This document shows, piece after piece, positions 27,872-38,669 of a stretch of 64,000 nucleotides of DNA. This DNA comes from CAYLGY01 sp964383325 (GTDB taxonomy: Bacteria; Pseudomonadota; Alphaproteobacteria; Rhizobiales; Rhizobiaceae): positions 37,095 to 101,094 of the forward strand of contig CAYLGY010000002.1 of assembly GCA_964383325.1 (NCBI GenBank). The letters run 5' to 3'. How positions within the stretch are numbered: position 1 is the stretch's first letter; every line of letters starts with the position of its first letter. Made by a program: the position numbers and the translations under genes. Below the pieces are notes generated by a model, which saw only the letters and a list, made by a program, of their open reading frames with translations, had not been told where the DNA came from and did not search any database.

Positions 27872-29671
27872 ATGGCACCTCCCCTCCTGCAACTCGACGA
27901 CATTCATCTCACCTTCGGCGGCACGCCATTGCTGGCGGGCGCATCGCTGGCAGCCGCGGCCGGCGACCGCATCGCGCTCGTGGGCCGCAACGGCTCCGGC
28001 AAATCCACCCTGCTGCGGATCGCGGCCGGTCTGGTCGAACCGCAATCGGGAACGGTCTTTCGCCAGCCCGATGCGACGATCCGCTATCTTGAGCAGAATC
28101 CCGATTTCGGCGGCCATGCGACCATCGGCGCCTGGGCTGCATCGGATCTCGGCCCGGCCGACGATCCCTACCGGGTAGACTACCTGCTGCAACAGCTGGA
28201 ACTCGATCCCGATCTTGCGCCGGCCAATCTCTCCGGCGGAGAGATGCGGCGGGCGGCGCTGGCGCGCGTTCTTGCCCCTTCTCCGGACATCCTGCTCCTC
28301 GATGAGCCGACCAACCATCTCGACATTCGCGCCATTGAATGGCTGGAGGGCGAATTGCAGCGCATGCGCGCCGCCGTGATTCTCATTTCGCATGACCGGC
28401 GTTTCCTCGAGAATGTCACTCGCACCACGGTCTGGCTGGATCGCGGCCGGACGCTGAGCCTGTCCCGGGGATTCGCGCATTTCGAGACGTGGCGCGACGA
28501 ATTGCTGGAACAGGAGGCCAGGGACGCCCACAAGCTTTCCCGGCGGATTGCCGCCGAGGAAGACTGGCTGCGCTACGGGGTTACCGCCCGGCGCAAGCGC
28601 AATGTCCGCCGGCTGGGCGAATTGCACGCAATGCGGGAGGCCTGGCGGAACCGCACCGGCCCGACCGGCGCAGTGGCCATGGCGGCGAGCGAGGCCGGCG
28701 AGAGCGGCAAGCTTGTGATCGAGGCCGAGGGCATCGGCAAGAGCCTCGGCGGGCGCTGCATCGTCCGCGATTTCTCGATCCGCATCCAGCGCGGTGACCG
28801 CATCGGCATTGTCGGTGCAAATGGCGCCGGCAAGACGACGCTGCTCAGGATGCTGACCGGAGCCATCGAGCCCGATAGTGGCCGGATCCGCCATGGCGCC
28901 AATCTCGAATTTTCGACTTTCGACCAGCGCCGCGAGAGCCTGCGCCCGGAGCTTGACCTGCAGGAATATCTCACCGATGGCGGCGGCGACCAGATCCAGG
29001 TCGGCGCAGGCTACCGGCATGTGATGTCCTACCTGAAGGACTTCCTGTTCCTGCCCGAACAGGCCCGCACGCCGGTGCGCGAATTGTCTGGTGGCGAGCG
29101 GGCGCGGCTGGTGCTGGCGAAGATCCTCGCGGCGCCGTCGAATGTCCTCGTACTGGATGAGCCGACCAACGATCTCGACATGGAAACGCTGGACCTTCTC
29201 GAAGAGACGGTCGCGGCCTATTCCGGCACCGTGCTGCTCATCAGCCACGACCGCGATTTCCTTGACCGGACGGTCAGCCGGACGATCGCCCCGGAGGGCG
29301 ACTGGCGCTGGATCATCTATGCCGGCGGCTATTCCGACATGCTGGCACAGCGGCGGGAGCGTCCGGAAGCCGCCACCCGGCCCGAAAGGGAGCAAGGGCC
29401 GTCGCGACGCGCAGCAACGCCGAAGCAGCCGGCCCGCAAGCTCTCCTACAAGCAGAAATTCGCGCTGGAGCAATTGCCCGGCCGGATGGAGGAAGCGCGC
29501 AGGCAGCTGGCGGCGACCGAACGCCGCATGGCCGATCCGGATCTCTTTGCTGCCGATCCCGCCGCCTTTCACCGCCTGGCGGCGGAGCTGGAGGAAATCC
29601 GCACCCGACTGGAGGCCATGGAGGAAGAATGGCTGGAGCTGGAGATCCTGCGTGAGGAGCTGGAAGGCTGA
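27872..29671 (+). CDS. ABC-F family ATPase (Uup-like)
   Basis: 599 aa with two ABC domains and no membrane segments. First domain: GRNGSGKSTLL, signature LSGGEMRRAALAR, LLLDEPTNHLD. Second: GANGAGKTTLL, LSGGERARLVLAK, LVLDEPTNDLD. A charged linker follows and a C-terminal coiled coil (about residues 530-599) is seen, as in Uup. ABC-F proteins act on ribosomes or DNA structures, not in transport. ATG 27872 follows the family start (PPLLQLDDIHLTFGG). Confidence 0.92.
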   Translation: MAPPLLQLDDIHLTFGGTPLLAGASLAAAAGDRIALVGRNGSGKSTLLRIAAGLVEPQSGTVFRQPDATIRYLEQNPDFGGHATIGAWAASDLGPADDPYRVDYLLQQLELDPDLAPANLSGGEMRRAALARVLAPSPDILLLDEPTNHLDIRAIEWLEGELQRMRAAVILISHDRRFLENVTRTTVWLDRGRTLSLSRGFAHFETWRDELLEQEARDAHKLSRRIAAEEDWLRYGVTARRKRNVRRLGELHAMREAWRNRTGPTGAVAMAASEAGESGKLVIEAEGIGKSLGGRCIVRDFSIRIQRGDRIGIVGANGAGKTTLLRMLTGAIEPDSGRIRHGANLEFSTFDQRRESLRPELDLQEYLTDGGGDQIQVGAGYRHVMSYLKDFLFLPEQARTPVRELSGGERARLVLAKILAAPSNVLVLDEPTNDLDMETLDLLEETVAAYSGTVLLISHDRDFLDRTVSRTIAPEGDWRWIIYAGGYSDMLAQRRERPEAATRPEREQGPSRRAATPKQPARKLSYKQKFALEQLPGRMEEARRQLAATERRMADPDLFAADPAAFHRLAAELEEIRTRLEAMEEEWLELEILREELEG

Positions 29672-29756
29672 TCCGTGCCCGCAAGGGCTTGGCGGCACCT
29701 TGACCGGAAGAGCGCAATATTGAAGGCTGGCCACGAGAATGAAGGGAGTGAACCGC

Positions 29757-30356
29757 ATGAGCGCCCAGGCACTTGTCGTCATTGACGTCCAGAATGATTT
29801 CTGCCCGGGCGGCGCGCTCGCGGTTCCGCAGGGCGACGAGATCATCCCCGAAATGAATGCGCTGATCGCGCAATTCGACCATGTCATCCTGACGCAGGAC
29901 TGGCATCCGCCCAACCATTCGAGCTTTGCCTCCATGCATGCGGGCCGTAGCCCTTATGAGCAGGTCGCCATGCCCTATGGTGAACAGACGCTGTGGCCGG
30001 ATCATTGCGTGCAGGGAACGCATGGGGCGGAGTTTCACCCGGCGCTGGAATGGACGAAGGCCGAGCTGGTGATCCGCAAGGGGTTCCGGCCCGCGATCGA
30101 CAGCTATTCCGCCTTTTTCGAAAACGATCGGAAGACACCGACCGGGCTTGGCGGCTATCTGAAGGAACGCGCCATCGGCCACCTGACGCTTGCCGGCCTC
30201 GCGACCGATTTCTGCGTGGCCTATTCGGCGCTCGATGCGGTGAAGCTGGGCTTTGCGGTCGACGTCGTCCTGTCGGCCTGCCGGGGCATTGACCTTGACG
30301 GCTCGGTCGGGACGATGCTTGCGCGCATGCGCGATGCCGGCGTGACGCTTCGCTGA
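29757..30356 (+). CDS. pncA: Nicotinamidase
   Basis: 200 aa. Hydrolyses nicotinamide to nicotinate in NAD salvage. The catalytic triad is visible as Asp10 (VVIDVQNDF), a Lys in VIRKGFRP, and Cys153 (TDFCVAYSALD). The metal-site residues are in DWHPPNHSSF. AAGGGAG sits eight bases before ATG 29757, preferred over the in-frame ATG at 29739. It precedes pncB, the next step of the pathway. Confidence 0.95.
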   Translation: MSAQALVVIDVQNDFCPGGALAVPQGDEIIPEMNALIAQFDHVILTQDWHPPNHSSFASMHAGRSPYEQVAMPYGEQTLWPDHCVQGTHGAEFHPALEWTKAELVIRKGFRPAIDSYSAFFENDRKTPTGLGGYLKERAIGHLTLAGLATDFCVAYSALDAVKLGFAVDVVLSACRGIDLDGSVGTMLARMRDAGVTLR

Positions 30357-30377
30357 ACCTCAACCGGGTGCAATCAC

Positions 30378-31682
30378 ATGACCAGGACCGACATCGCGAC
30401 CCGGGTATTCAACCATACCTTCAAGCTGGATCCGATCGTGCGCAGCCTGCTCGACACGGATTTCTACAAGCTCCTGATGCTGCAGATGATCTGGAGCCTG
30501 CATCGCGATGTCTCCGCCACCTTCACCCTCATCAACCGCACGCGCTCGATCCGGCTCGCCGAGGAGATCTCGATCGAGGAGTTGCGCGAGCAACTTGACC
30601 ATGCGCGCACCCTGCGCCTGTCGAAGAAGGAAGCAATCTGGCTGGCCGGCAACACCTTCTATGGACGCAAGCAGATCTTCATGCCGGAATTCCTGGCGTG
30701 GTTCGAGAAATTCCAGCTGCCGGAATATGAGCTTGCCGAGCAGGACGGCCAGTTCACGCTGACCTTTTCGGGTCCCTGGACGCATACCACGATGTGGGAA
30801 ATCCCGGCGCTTGCCATCATCAACGAGCTGCGCTCTCGGGCGGCGATGCGCAAATACGGTCAGTTCGCCCTCGATGTGCTCTATGCGCGCGCCAAGGCGA
30901 AGACCTGGGAGAAGGTCGAGCGGCTGCGCCGGCATCCTGGCATCACCATTTCGGATTTCGGCACGCGCCGGCGCCATTCCTTCCTGTGGCAACGCTGGTG
31001 CGTGGAGGCCCTGAAGGAAGGCATCGGCGATGCCTTTACCGGCACGTCCAACGTATTGCTGGCAATGGACACCGATCTGGAGGCGCTGGGGACCAACGCC
31101 CATGAGCTGCCGATGGTCTATGCCGCGCTGGCCCGCACGCCGGAAGAGCTTCTTGCGGCGCCTTATCGGGTCCTGTCCGACTGGAACACGCTCTATGGCG
31201 GCAATCTGCTGATCGTGCTGCCCGACACGTTCGGCACTGCCGCCTTCCTGCGCCACGCGCCCGACTGGATTGCCGATTGGACCGGCTTTCGCCCCGACAG
31301 CGCCCCGCCGATCGAAGGCGGCGAACGCATTCTCGAATGGTGGCGCGAAAAGGGACGCGATCCGCGCGAGAAGCTGCTGATCTTCTCCGATGCGCTCGAC
31401 GTTGATGCGATCATCCGGACCCACCGGCATTTTGCCGGCCGGGTGCGGATGAGCTTCGGCTGGGGGACCAATCTCACCAATGATTTTTCCGGATGCGAGC
31501 CGGATGGGGGCCATGCGCTCGACCCGATTTCGCTCGTCTGCAAGGTGACCGATGCCAATGGCCGGCCCGCGGTCAAGCTCGCTGACAATCCGCAGAAGGC
31601 GACCGGCGATCCGGCCGAGATCGAACGCTATCTGCAGTTCTTCGGCGCAGAGGCGCGGGTCGAACGCGAAGTTCGGGTATGA
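30378..31682 (+). CDS. pncB: Nicotinate phosphoribosyltransferase
   Basis: 434 aa. Forms nicotinate mononucleotide from nicotinate and PRPP. Recognisable blocks are [15 protein letters not shown] near residue 18, the catalytic region [20 protein letters not shown], and [11 protein letters not shown]. It starts 22 nt after pncA, so nicotinamide recycling is encoded as a two-gene unit. Confidence 0.96.
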   Translation: MTRTDIATRVFNHTFKLDPIVRSLLDTDFYKLLMLQMIWSLHRDVSATFTLINRTRSIRLAEEISIEELREQLDHARTLRLSKKEAIWLAGNTFYGRKQIFMPEFLAWFEKFQLPEYELAEQDGQFTLTFSGPWTHTTMWEIPALAIINELRSRAAMRKYGQFALDVLYARAKAKTWEKVERLRRHPGITISDFGTRRRHSFLWQRWCVEALKEGIGDAFTGTSNVLLAMDTDLEALGTNAHELPMVYAALARTPEELLAAPYRVLSDWNTLYGGNLLIVLPDTFGTAAFLRHAPDWIADWTGFRPDSAPPIEGGERILEWWREKGRDPREKLLIFSDALDVDAIIRTHRHFAGRVRMSFGWGTNLTNDFSGCEPDGGHALDPISLVCKVTDANGRPAVKLADNPQKATGDPAEIERYLQFFGAEARVEREVRV

Positions 31683-31916
31683 TTCGCCAGCCAAGCTGAA
31701 TCGCCTTGTTCGTGCCTTCGCGCAAGCCGCTGTTCCGGTTCGGCTTTCTCTCTTCGCCCTTGACTTCTCCACCAGCGATCCGCGCCATCCTTCCGGACAT
31801 TCAGCTTCCGGCCTGCTGCGCCGGATGCGGCGAATTCCGGCGCGAGGCGTTCTCCCATTGCGGTTCGAGGCTTCTGCCTCTTGCGCCAGCCGCCCGCCAT
31901 TCCCATTTCTGCATGC

Positions 31917-32399
31917 ATGAGCGCAGAACCCGACGCATCTTCCCTCGATCTTTCCGGGCGCGACGCCAGGGCATATGATGACTGGCGGCGGCTGGAGGGC
32001 GTGCGCACGCGGCGCATGGTCGCCTTCTGCCTGGATTATTTGCTGATCCTCTTGCTGGCTGTACCCTTCGCGGTGCTGATCCTGTTTCTCGGGATCGTCA
32101 CGCTCGGCCTTGGTTTCGTTCTCTACGGGATCCTTTTCCCCGGCGTTGCCGTGCTCTATTTCGCCTTCACGCTGGGCGGTCCTGCCCAGGCGACACCGGG
32201 CATGCGCGCCGCCGGAATCGGCATGGAACGGCTCGACGGCCGGTCCGTGGATCCGCTACTGGCGATCGTTCATCTCGTGCTGTTCTGGGCGGGCAATGCA
32301 CTGCTCACGCCTCTGATCCTGCTGGCGACCTTTTTCCTCGACCGCAAGCGGCTGGCGCATGACGTCCTTTCCGGAGTGATCATTGTCCGCCGGCCCTGA
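31917..32399 (+). CDS. RDD family membrane protein
   Basis: 160 aa. RDD proteins are small polytopic membrane proteins of mostly unknown function, some linked to ion transport. The first conserved part is RRMVAFCLDYLLILLLAVPFA (Asp in the first helix), followed by three or four hydrophobic segments and the Asp-rich end LDRKRLAHDVLSGVIIV. The upstream frame is open, but ATG 31917 gives the expected start. It is followed by bpt, an arrangement I recall from rhizobia. Confidence 0.87.
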   Translation: MSAEPDASSLDLSGRDARAYDDWRRLEGVRTRRMVAFCLDYLLILLLAVPFAVLILFLGIVTLGLGFVLYGILFPGVAVLYFAFTLGGPAQATPGMRAAGIGMERLDGRSVDPLLAIVHLVLFWAGNALLTPLILLATFFLDRKRLAHDVLSGVIIVRRP

Positions 32400-32507
32400 G
32401 ATGCGGGTATCCAGGTCGGATGGAAATTGCGCGCAGCGCCCTGTGCGACCGTTGTCCACCGGCCGGACAAGCTGCTATGATCGTGGTGGGTAGCAACGGT
32501 TCTCGCG

Positions 32508-33293
32508 ATGACGCATCACGCCAATCAAGCTTCGCAATTCTTTCTGACCGCGCCCTCGCCCTGCCCCTATCTGGAGGGACAGCTGGAACGCAAGGTCTTC
32601 ACGCATCTGGTGGGCGACAAGGCGCAGGGCGTGAACGATCTTCTGACCCAGGGCGGCTTTCGCCGCTCGCAGAACATCGCCTACCGGCCGGCCTGCGAGG
32701 GCTGCCGCGCCTGCGTCTCGGTGCGCATTCTCGCCGGGGAATTCCGCCTGTCGCGCAATCTGCGCCGGGTCCTGCAGCGCAATGGAGACCTGATCGGCTC
32801 CAGCTTCCGCGCCGAGCCGACAAACGAGCAATATTCGCTCTTTCGCGACTATCTCGAAAGCCGCCACTACAAATGCGGCATGTCCGACATGAGCGTGCTC
32901 GACTATGCGATGATGGTCGAGGATACGCATGTCGACACGCGCATCATCGAATATCGCCGGCGCGGTCCCGACAGTTTCGCGACCGGCAAGGGCTCGGGCG
33001 ACCTGATCGCCGTCGCGCTCACCGACCGCATGAGCGATGGCTATTCGATGGTCTATTCCTTCTTCCGTCCGGACATGCCGGAGCGCTCGCTGGGGACCTT
33101 CATGATCCTCGACCATATCGCCCGCGCCCAGCGCGAGGGACTTGCCCATGTCTATCTGGGCTACTGGGTCGAAGGTTCGAACAAGATGGCATACAAGATT
33201 CGCTTCCAGCCGCAGGAACACCTTGGCCCGCAAGGCTGGGAGCGCTACAGGGAAGCGAGCGGCCTGCGCCTTTCAGGTGGAATGCGCAAGTGA
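32508..33293 (+). CDS. bpt: Aspartate/glutamate leucyltransferase (N-end rule)
   Basis: 261 aa. Adds leucine from Leu-tRNA to N-terminal Asp or Glu, marking proteins for ClpAP. Key features are [18 protein letters not shown] near the N-terminus, the cysteine cluster [14 protein letters not shown] (about residues 63-76), and the GNAT-like [13 protein letters not shown] near the C-terminus. The ATE/Bpt group is identified by these cysteines. Independent transcription unit after the RDD gene. Confidence 0.93.
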   Translation: MTHHANQASQFFLTAPSPCPYLEGQLERKVFTHLVGDKAQGVNDLLTQGGFRRSQNIAYRPACEGCRACVSVRILAGEFRLSRNLRRVLQRNGDLIGSSFRAEPTNEQYSLFRDYLESRHYKCGMSDMSVLDYAMMVEDTHVDTRIIEYRRRGPDSFATGKGSGDLIAVALTDRMSDGYSMVYSFFRPDMPERSLGTFMILDHIARAQREGLAHVYLGYWVEGSNKMAYKIRFQPQEHLGPQGWERYREASGLRLSGGMRK

Positions 33294-33355
33294 TTCCATC
33301 GGAAGGGCCCGGTTGCCTTTCTCCAGGCCCTTCATCCTGATTTCCGAGGACCTCC

Positions 33356-34222
33356 TTGTTCACCAGATTTTCCGACCATGGCAAGGGACTGCTGCTGGCT
33401 GCGTTTGGCGGCATGCTGCTGACCATCGACATTCCACTCGTCCGGCTTGGCGAAGGCGATCCGTTCTCCGTCATGCTGATGCGCAGCATGCTCGTAATTG
33501 CCGCCGCGATGCTCTTCCTCCTGTTCCGCGCCATTCTTTCCGGCCGGTTCACATGGCCGATTTCCGGGCGCATCGGCTGGCTGATCACCTTGCTCTATGG
33601 CATGAGCGCCACCTTTTTCCTGCTTTCCGTCTACAATACGTCCACCGCAAATCTGGTCTTCATCCTCGCATTCAACCCGATGTTCGCAGCGCTCCTGTCC
33701 TGGATCTTTCTCGGCGAGCGTCCGAGGCGCGCCACGCTGCTCGCCATGGTAATCATGGCCACGGGCGTCCTGATCATCGTGCATGAGGGGCTGGGGAGCG
33801 GGCATCTGGCCGGAGATCTGATGGCGCTTTCGGCCAGCTTCTGCCTTGCCACGGCGATCACGATGACGCGCCACAGCCGGCGCGACATGAGCCTTGCGCC
33901 CATGATCGGCACGCTCGGCCCCTGCCTGATCGCCGCTTTCATGGTCAGCCAGACCGGCTTCCGGATCGACGTGCCCTGGTGGATCGTCCTCGACGGGCTG
34001 ATCGTCGTGCCGCTATCCTTCTTCTGCCTAGCCCTGGCTCCCAAATATATTTCGGGTCCGGAAGTTGCGATGTTCTATCTGCTCGAAACGGTGATCACGC
34101 CAGTCTGGGTGTGGATGATCTTTGCCGAAGCGCCGAGTGCGCAGAGTGCGATCGGCGGGGCGGTGCTCATCGTCACGCTCGTTGCCCATTCGGCCTGGCA
34201 ATTGAGGCGGCGCCGGAGGTAG
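33356..34222 (+). CDS. EamA-family (DMT) transporter
   Basis: 288 aa with about ten hydrophobic segments and two EamA repeats. The repeat-linked motif NLVFILAFNPMFAALLSWIFLGE ends the first half, and EVAMFYLLETVITPVWVWMIFAE the second. The start is TTG 33356, with CGAGGA five bases upstream; no better start is visible. The substrate is unknown. It converges on parC with 18 bp between the stops. Confidence 0.88.
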   Translation: MFTRFSDHGKGLLLAAFGGMLLTIDIPLVRLGEGDPFSVMLMRSMLVIAAAMLFLLFRAILSGRFTWPISGRIGWLITLLYGMSATFFLLSVYNTSTANLVFILAFNPMFAALLSWIFLGERPRRATLLAMVIMATGVLIIVHEGLGSGHLAGDLMALSASFCLATAITMTRHSRRDMSLAPMIGTLGPCLIAAFMVSQTGFRIDVPWWIVLDGLIVVPLSFFCLALAPKYISGPEVAMFYLLETVITPVWVWMIFAEAPSAQSAIGGAVLIVTLVAHSAWQLRRRRR

Positions 34223-34240
34223 AGCCGGCTTCCGGCATGC

Positions 34241-36499
34241 TCAGGAAGGTGACTGGAATTTGCCGGTGCGCGGGAAGCCCTTCGGCGCCATCCTTCCCGC
34301 CTGGGCCCGGGTGCCGATCCATTCGAGCAGTTCGGCGGCGCTGCGCGAATGCGTCCGCCCGGCCGAATCCTGCCAGGACAGGCCTTCGTCAAGCGTGAAG
34401 GTCCGGAGATCGGACACGCCGCCATCCTTGTAGCGCTGCAGCCGGACGCCCTTGCCGCGCGTCATTTCCGGAACCTGCTGCAGCGGGAAAACGAGCATCT
34501 TCCGGTTCTCGCCGATGATCGCCAGATGGTCGCCTGCCACGGGAAGGCAATGGGCTGCCTCATCCGGCGCCTTGACGTTCATTACCTGCCTGCCCTTGCG
34601 GGTATTGGCGATTGCCTCCCGCTCCGGAATGATGAAACCGTTGCCGAGATGGGAAGCGAGCAGCAGGCGCCGCTCGGGATCGTGGACAAAGGCAGTGACG
34701 ATGTCCTGGTCATTCTCCATGTCGAACAGGATCCGCACCGGCTCGCCATGGCCACGCCCGCCGGGAAGGCGCTCGGCCGCCACGGTGTAGAACCTGCCGC
34801 CGGTGGTGAACAGCAGGATCCGGTCCGTTGTCTGGGCATGGAAGGCAAGCTTCAGCCGGTCGCCTTCCTTGAAGCTGAGGGAGGAAAGATCGCCGAGATG
34901 GCCCTTCAGCGACCGCAGCCAGCCCTTCTCCGAAAGGATGACCGTGATCGGCTCCTTCTCGATCATTGCCTGCTGGATGGCTTCGAGATCGTGATCCGGC
35001 GCCTCGGCGAAATCGGTGCGCCGCTTGCCGAGCGCCGTCTCCTTGCCGAACTTCTTGCGGATCTGACCGATTTCCCAGCCAATGGCCCGCCATTGCCGCT
35101 GCTCGGAGGCGAGCAATTCCCCGATGCTCTCCTTCTCCAGCGTCAACGCATCGAATTCCTTGCGGATCTCGAACTCCTCGAGCTTGCGCAGGGCGCGCAG
35201 GCGCATGTTGAGAATGGCTTCCGCCTGGACATCGGTAAGCTCGAAACGGACCATCATCACCTGTTTCGGCTCGTCCTCCTCGCGTATGATGCGGATCACC
35301 TCGTCAATATTGAGATAGGCGATCAGATAGCCGCCGAGAATTTCAAGCCGGTGCTCGATCTCGGCCAGGCGATGGCGCGAGCGCCGCTGCAGGACTTCCT
35401 TGCGATGGTCCAGCCATTGGCGCAGCACCGCATCCAGCGGCAGCACGTTCGGCACGCGGCCGCGCGACAGCACGTTCATGTTCAGCGGAATCCGGCTTTC
35501 GAGCTCCGTCAGCCGGAACAGGGATTCCATCAGCACGGAGGGCTCGACAGTGCGGCTCTTCGGCACCAGGACGATGCGCACATCCTCGGCGCTTTCATCG
35601 CGGATGTCCTCCAGCAGCGGCAGCTTGCGCGCCAGCAGCAATTCGGCGATTTTCTCGATCAGCCGGGATTTCTGCACCTGAAACGGAATTTCCGTGATGG
35701 CGATGACCCAGGTGCCCCGTCCCTGGTCCTCCTTGTGCCAGCGCGCCCGCACGCGGAACGCGCCGCGGCCGGTCCGGTAGGCTTCGAGGATCGAGGCGCG
35801 GTCATCGACGATCGTTCCGCCCGTGGGAAAATCCGGTCCCGCAATATGCTCGACAAGCTCCTCGACCGTCGCATCCGGCTTATCGATCAGATGCAGGGCC
35901 GCGGCGCACAGCTCATCGGCATTGTGCGGCGGGATCGAAGTCGCCATGCCCACCGCAATGCCGGAAGCGCCATTGGCCAGCAGGTTGGGGAACGCGCCCG
36001 GCAGGACGACCGGCTCCTCGTCCTCTTCATTGTAGGTCGGGCGGAAATCGACCGCGTCCTCATTGAGGCCTTCCAGTAGCGAGGCGGCCACTTCGGTCAT
36101 TCGCGCCTCGGTATAGCGATAGGCGGCGGCATTGTCGCCATCGATATTGCCGAAATTGCCCTGACCGTCGACCAGCGGATAGCGCAGGGAGAAATCCTGC
36201 GCCAGCCGCACCAGCGCGTCATAGACCGCCTGGTCGCCATGTGGGTGATACTTGCCGATGACGTCGCCGACGATGCGCGAGCACTTCTTGTAGGCGTCAT
36301 CCGGATTGAGCCGCAGCACCCGCATCGCGTACAGGATGCGCCGGTGCACGGGTTTCAGCCCGTCGCGCACATCCGGCCGCGCCCGGTGCATGATAGTCGA
36401 CAGCGCATAGGCAAGGTAGCGCTCTTCCAGCGCCTGCTTGAGATCGACCGGACTTACATGGTCACCATCGCCGCCGGGTGGCTGTAGGCTCTTCCCCAT
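34241..36499 (-). CDS. parC: DNA topoisomerase IV subunit A
   Basis: 752 aa. ATP-dependent type II topoisomerase that decatenates daughter chromosomes with ParE. The QRDR region ([15 protein letters not shown], residues 82-96) and the catalytic Tyr129 in [12 protein letters not shown] are visible, followed by a beta-pinwheel C-terminus with weak GyrA-box features. The length and the lack of a full GyrA box support ParC rather than GyrA. At the positions of E. coli Ser80 and Glu84 it has Gln90 and Asp94. Confidence 0.93.
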   Translation of the reverse strand: MGKSLQPPGGDGDHVSPVDLKQALEERYLAYALSTIMHRARPDVRDGLKPVHRRILYAMRVLRLNPDDAYKKCSRIVGDVIGKYHPHGDQAVYDALVRLAQDFSLRYPLVDGQGNFGNIDGDNAAAYRYTEARMTEVAASLLEGLNEDAVDFRPTYNEEDEEPVVLPGAFPNLLANGASGIAVGMATSIPPHNADELCAAALHLIDKPDATVEELVEHIAGPDFPTGGTIVDDRASILEAYRTGRGAFRVRARWHKEDQGRGTWVIAITEIPFQVQKSRLIEKIAELLLARKLPLLEDIRDESAEDVRIVLVPKSRTVEPSVLMESLFRLTELESRIPLNMNVLSRGRVPNVLPLDAVLRQWLDHRKEVLQRRSRHRLAEIEHRLEILGGYLIAYLNIDEVIRIIREEDEPKQVMMVRFELTDVQAEAILNMRLRALRKLEEFEIRKEFDALTLEKESIGELLASEQRQWRAIGWEIGQIRKKFGKETALGKRRTDFAEAPDHDLEAIQQAMIEKEPITVILSEKGWLRSLKGHLGDLSSLSFKEGDRLKLAFHAQTTDRILLFTTGGRFYTVAAERLPGGRGHGEPVRILFDMENDQDIVTAFVHDPERRLLLASHLGNGFIIPEREAIANTRKGRQVMNVKAPDEAAHCLPVAGDHLAIIGENRKMLVFPLQQVPEMTRGKGVRLQRYKDGGVSDLRTFTLDEGLSWQDSAGRTHSRSAAELLEWIGTRAQAGRMAPKGFPRTGKFQSPS

Positions 36500-36539
36500 G
36501 ACTATCGGTTACCGTCATTGCCGATTCGCGGCAAGAGGC

Positions 36540-38030
36540 TCATGGCCACCATTTTACCGGGGTGAAGCGGCCCGCGGCCTGTTCGATGACGTTTCCGGCG
36601 CGGTACAACGTTTCCTCGTCGAAGGCCCGGCCGATGAGCTGCAGGCCGAGTGGCAGGCCGCGTCCATCGAGGCCCGCCGGAACGGCAAGCGCCGGAAGGC
36701 CGGCCATGTTGACCGTGACGGTGAAGATATCGTTCAGATACATCTTCACCGGATCGGCCGCCATTTCGCTGTCGCCGATGCCGAAGGCGGCCGAAGGCGT
36801 CGCCGGGGTCAGGATCGCATCCACTCCTGCGTCGAAGACCTGCTCGAAATCGCGCTTGATGAGGGTCCGCACCTTTTGCGCACGCAGATAATAGGCGTCG
36901 TAATAGCCGGCCGAAAGCACATAGGTGCCGATCAGGATGCGGCGCTGGACCTCGGCGCCAAAGCCTTCTGCGCGTGTCCGCTCATACATTTCCGTCAGGT
37001 CGCGGCCCTTGACGCGCCGGCCGTAGCGCACGCCGTCATAGCGGGCGAGGTTGGACGAGGCTTCCGCCGGTGCGACGATGTAATAGGCCGGCAAGGCATA
37101 TTTCGTGTGCGGCAGCGAGATGTCGACGATCTCGGCGCCCGCTTCGCGCATCCACGCCATGCCCTGCTCCCAGAGCGCCTCGATCTCCGCCGGCATGCCA
37201 TCAATCCGATACTCCCGCGGCACGCCGATGCGCATCCCCTTGACCGATCCGCCAATGGCGGCTTCATAGTCCGGAACGGGACGGTCGACGGATGTCGTAT
37301 CCTTCGGATCGACCGAGGCCATGGCCCCGAGCATGATGGCCGAATCGCGCAAATCCTGCGTCAGGGGGCCTGCCTGGTCGAGCGACGAGGCGAAGGCGAC
37401 GATGCCCCAACGCGAGCACCTGCCATAGGTCGGCTTCATGCCGACCGTGCCGGTAAAGGCAGCAGGCTGCCGGATCGATCCGCCCGTATCGGTCGCCGTC
37501 GCCGCGGCGCAGAGCCGGGCCGCGACAGCCGCCGCCGAGCCTCCCGAAGAGCCGCCGGGCACGAGATCTTCCGCGCTGTCGCGCGCTCGCCACGGATTAC
37601 GCACCGGGCCATAGCAGGAACTCTCGTTGGACGAGCCCATGGCGAACTCGTCCATGTTCAGCTTGCCGAGGAGAACCGCGCCCTGCGCCCAGAGATTTGC
37701 CGTGACCGTCGACTCATAGGTCGGCAGGAATCCGTCGAGGATGCGCGAACAGGCCTGTGTGTGCACGCCTTCCGTCGCGAACAGATCCTTGATGCCGAGC
37801 GGAATTCCCTCCAGCGAGCCGCCCTCGCCCCTGGCAAGGCGGGCATCCGACCGGGCGGCCATCTCCCGCGCCCGATCGGCGGTCACGGCCACATAGGCAT
37901 TCAGCGCCGGATTGGCGGCTTCGATCGCGGCCAGATAGGCCTCGGTCAGCTCGCTGGCACGGAATTGGCCCTTGCGCAGGCCGTCGCGGGCGCTGGCGAG
38001 AGTGAGGCGGGTAAGTTCGCTTGCCGTCAT
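36540..38030 (-). CDS. gatA: Aspartyl/glutamyl-tRNA amidotransferase subunit A
   Basis: 496 aa. Amidase subunit that supplies ammonia for converting Glu-tRNA(Gln) or Asp-tRNA(Asn). The amidase triad is Lys81 (GIKDLF), the cis-Ser in [15 protein letters not shown] (about 161) and the nucleophile Ser in [11 protein letters not shown]. It follows gatC by about 40 nt on the same strand; gatB is not in the window. Confidence 0.97.
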   Translation of the reverse strand: MTASELTRLTLASARDGLRKGQFRASELTEAYLAAIEAANPALNAYVAVTADRAREMAARSDARLARGEGGSLEGIPLGIKDLFATEGVHTQACSRILDGFLPTYESTVTANLWAQGAVLLGKLNMDEFAMGSSNESSCYGPVRNPWRARDSAEDLVPGGSSGGSAAAVAARLCAAATATDTGGSIRQPAAFTGTVGMKPTYGRCSRWGIVAFASSLDQAGPLTQDLRDSAIMLGAMASVDPKDTTSVDRPVPDYEAAIGGSVKGMRIGVPREYRIDGMPAEIEALWEQGMAWMREAGAEIVDISLPHTKYALPAYYIVAPAEASSNLARYDGVRYGRRVKGRDLTEMYERTRAEGFGAEVQRRILIGTYVLSAGYYDAYYLRAQKVRTLIKRDFEQVFDAGVDAILTPATPSAAFGIGDSEMAADPVKMYLNDIFTVTVNMAGLPALAVPAGLDGRGLPLGLQLIGRAFDEETLYRAGNVIEQAAGRFTPVKWWP

Positions 38031-38069
38031 GTTGCTGGCCTGTTCTGGGAAAGGGGGAAAGCGCCGATC

Positions 38070-38357
38070 CTATTCGACAACCTTGGGCACCAGGAAGAAG
38101 TGATCCTCCTGCGCCGGCGCATTGGCGACGATGTCCTGCGCAATGTTGCCGTCAGTTACCCGGTCCTCGCGCATCTTCATCCTGAGCGGAATGACGGAGG
38201 TCATCGGCTCAACCCCGTCAATGTCGACCTCGTTCAGCTGCTCGACGAAGCCGAGAATCGTGTTCAGTTCCTCGACAAGCCTGGTCGCGCCCTCATCATC
38301 GACCGCAATGCGGGAAAGATGGGCGACGCGCTTGACGGTAGCAATATCGACGGACAT
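38070..38357 (-). CDS. gatC: Aspartyl/glutamyl-tRNA amidotransferase subunit C
   Basis: 95 aa, the usual length. The pattern [20 protein letters not shown], then [19 protein letters not shown] and the ending [12 protein letters not shown] identifies GatC, the subunit that clamps GatA to GatB. ATG 38357 is the family start although the frame continues upstream. It marks the left border of the island described next. Confidence 0.96.
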   Translation of the reverse strand: MSVDIATVKRVAHLSRIAVDDEGATRLVEELNTILGFVEQLNEVDIDGVEPMTSVIPLRMKMREDRVTDGNIAQDIVANAPAQEDHFFLVPKVVE

Positions 38358-38669
38358 GCGGCAACGCTCCGGTGTCAGAAAGACGGATGACAGCGCGGCT
38401 ATAGCGCCGCGAGGCGGCGGGTGCAACCTGCCGGGTGCCGGCGGTCGGGCACTTGCGTGACTTTTATGGCCGGCAAGGCGAGCCGCACGGTTCCTGGCGG
38501 GCAAATTCCGCCATAGCCCGACCGAAGTTCGATCTCGCCGGGCAATATGGCTCAAACGATACAGACAGCTTTTCGGTTCGCCGCTAGTGGAAAGCCGCCG
38601 CCGGAGTGACTCGCAACCCCCAGGACCTCCCGGCAGCAGTCAATCCCATGCATGCCCGAGGCAAGAACC

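Noticed and set aside
38566..38575. CAGCTTTTCG upstream of gene A, similar to the first half of a rhizobial tts box
   Set aside because: The second half (AAAGCT and the downstream conserved bases) does not match, and genes B, A', B' and E have nothing similar. Ten bases can match by chance, so no type III secretion control is claimed.
38652..38669. ATG 38652 as the start of gene A
   Set aside because: The paralog A' begins at the ATG equivalent to 38670, and a purine-rich ribosome-binding site is correctly spaced only for 38670.
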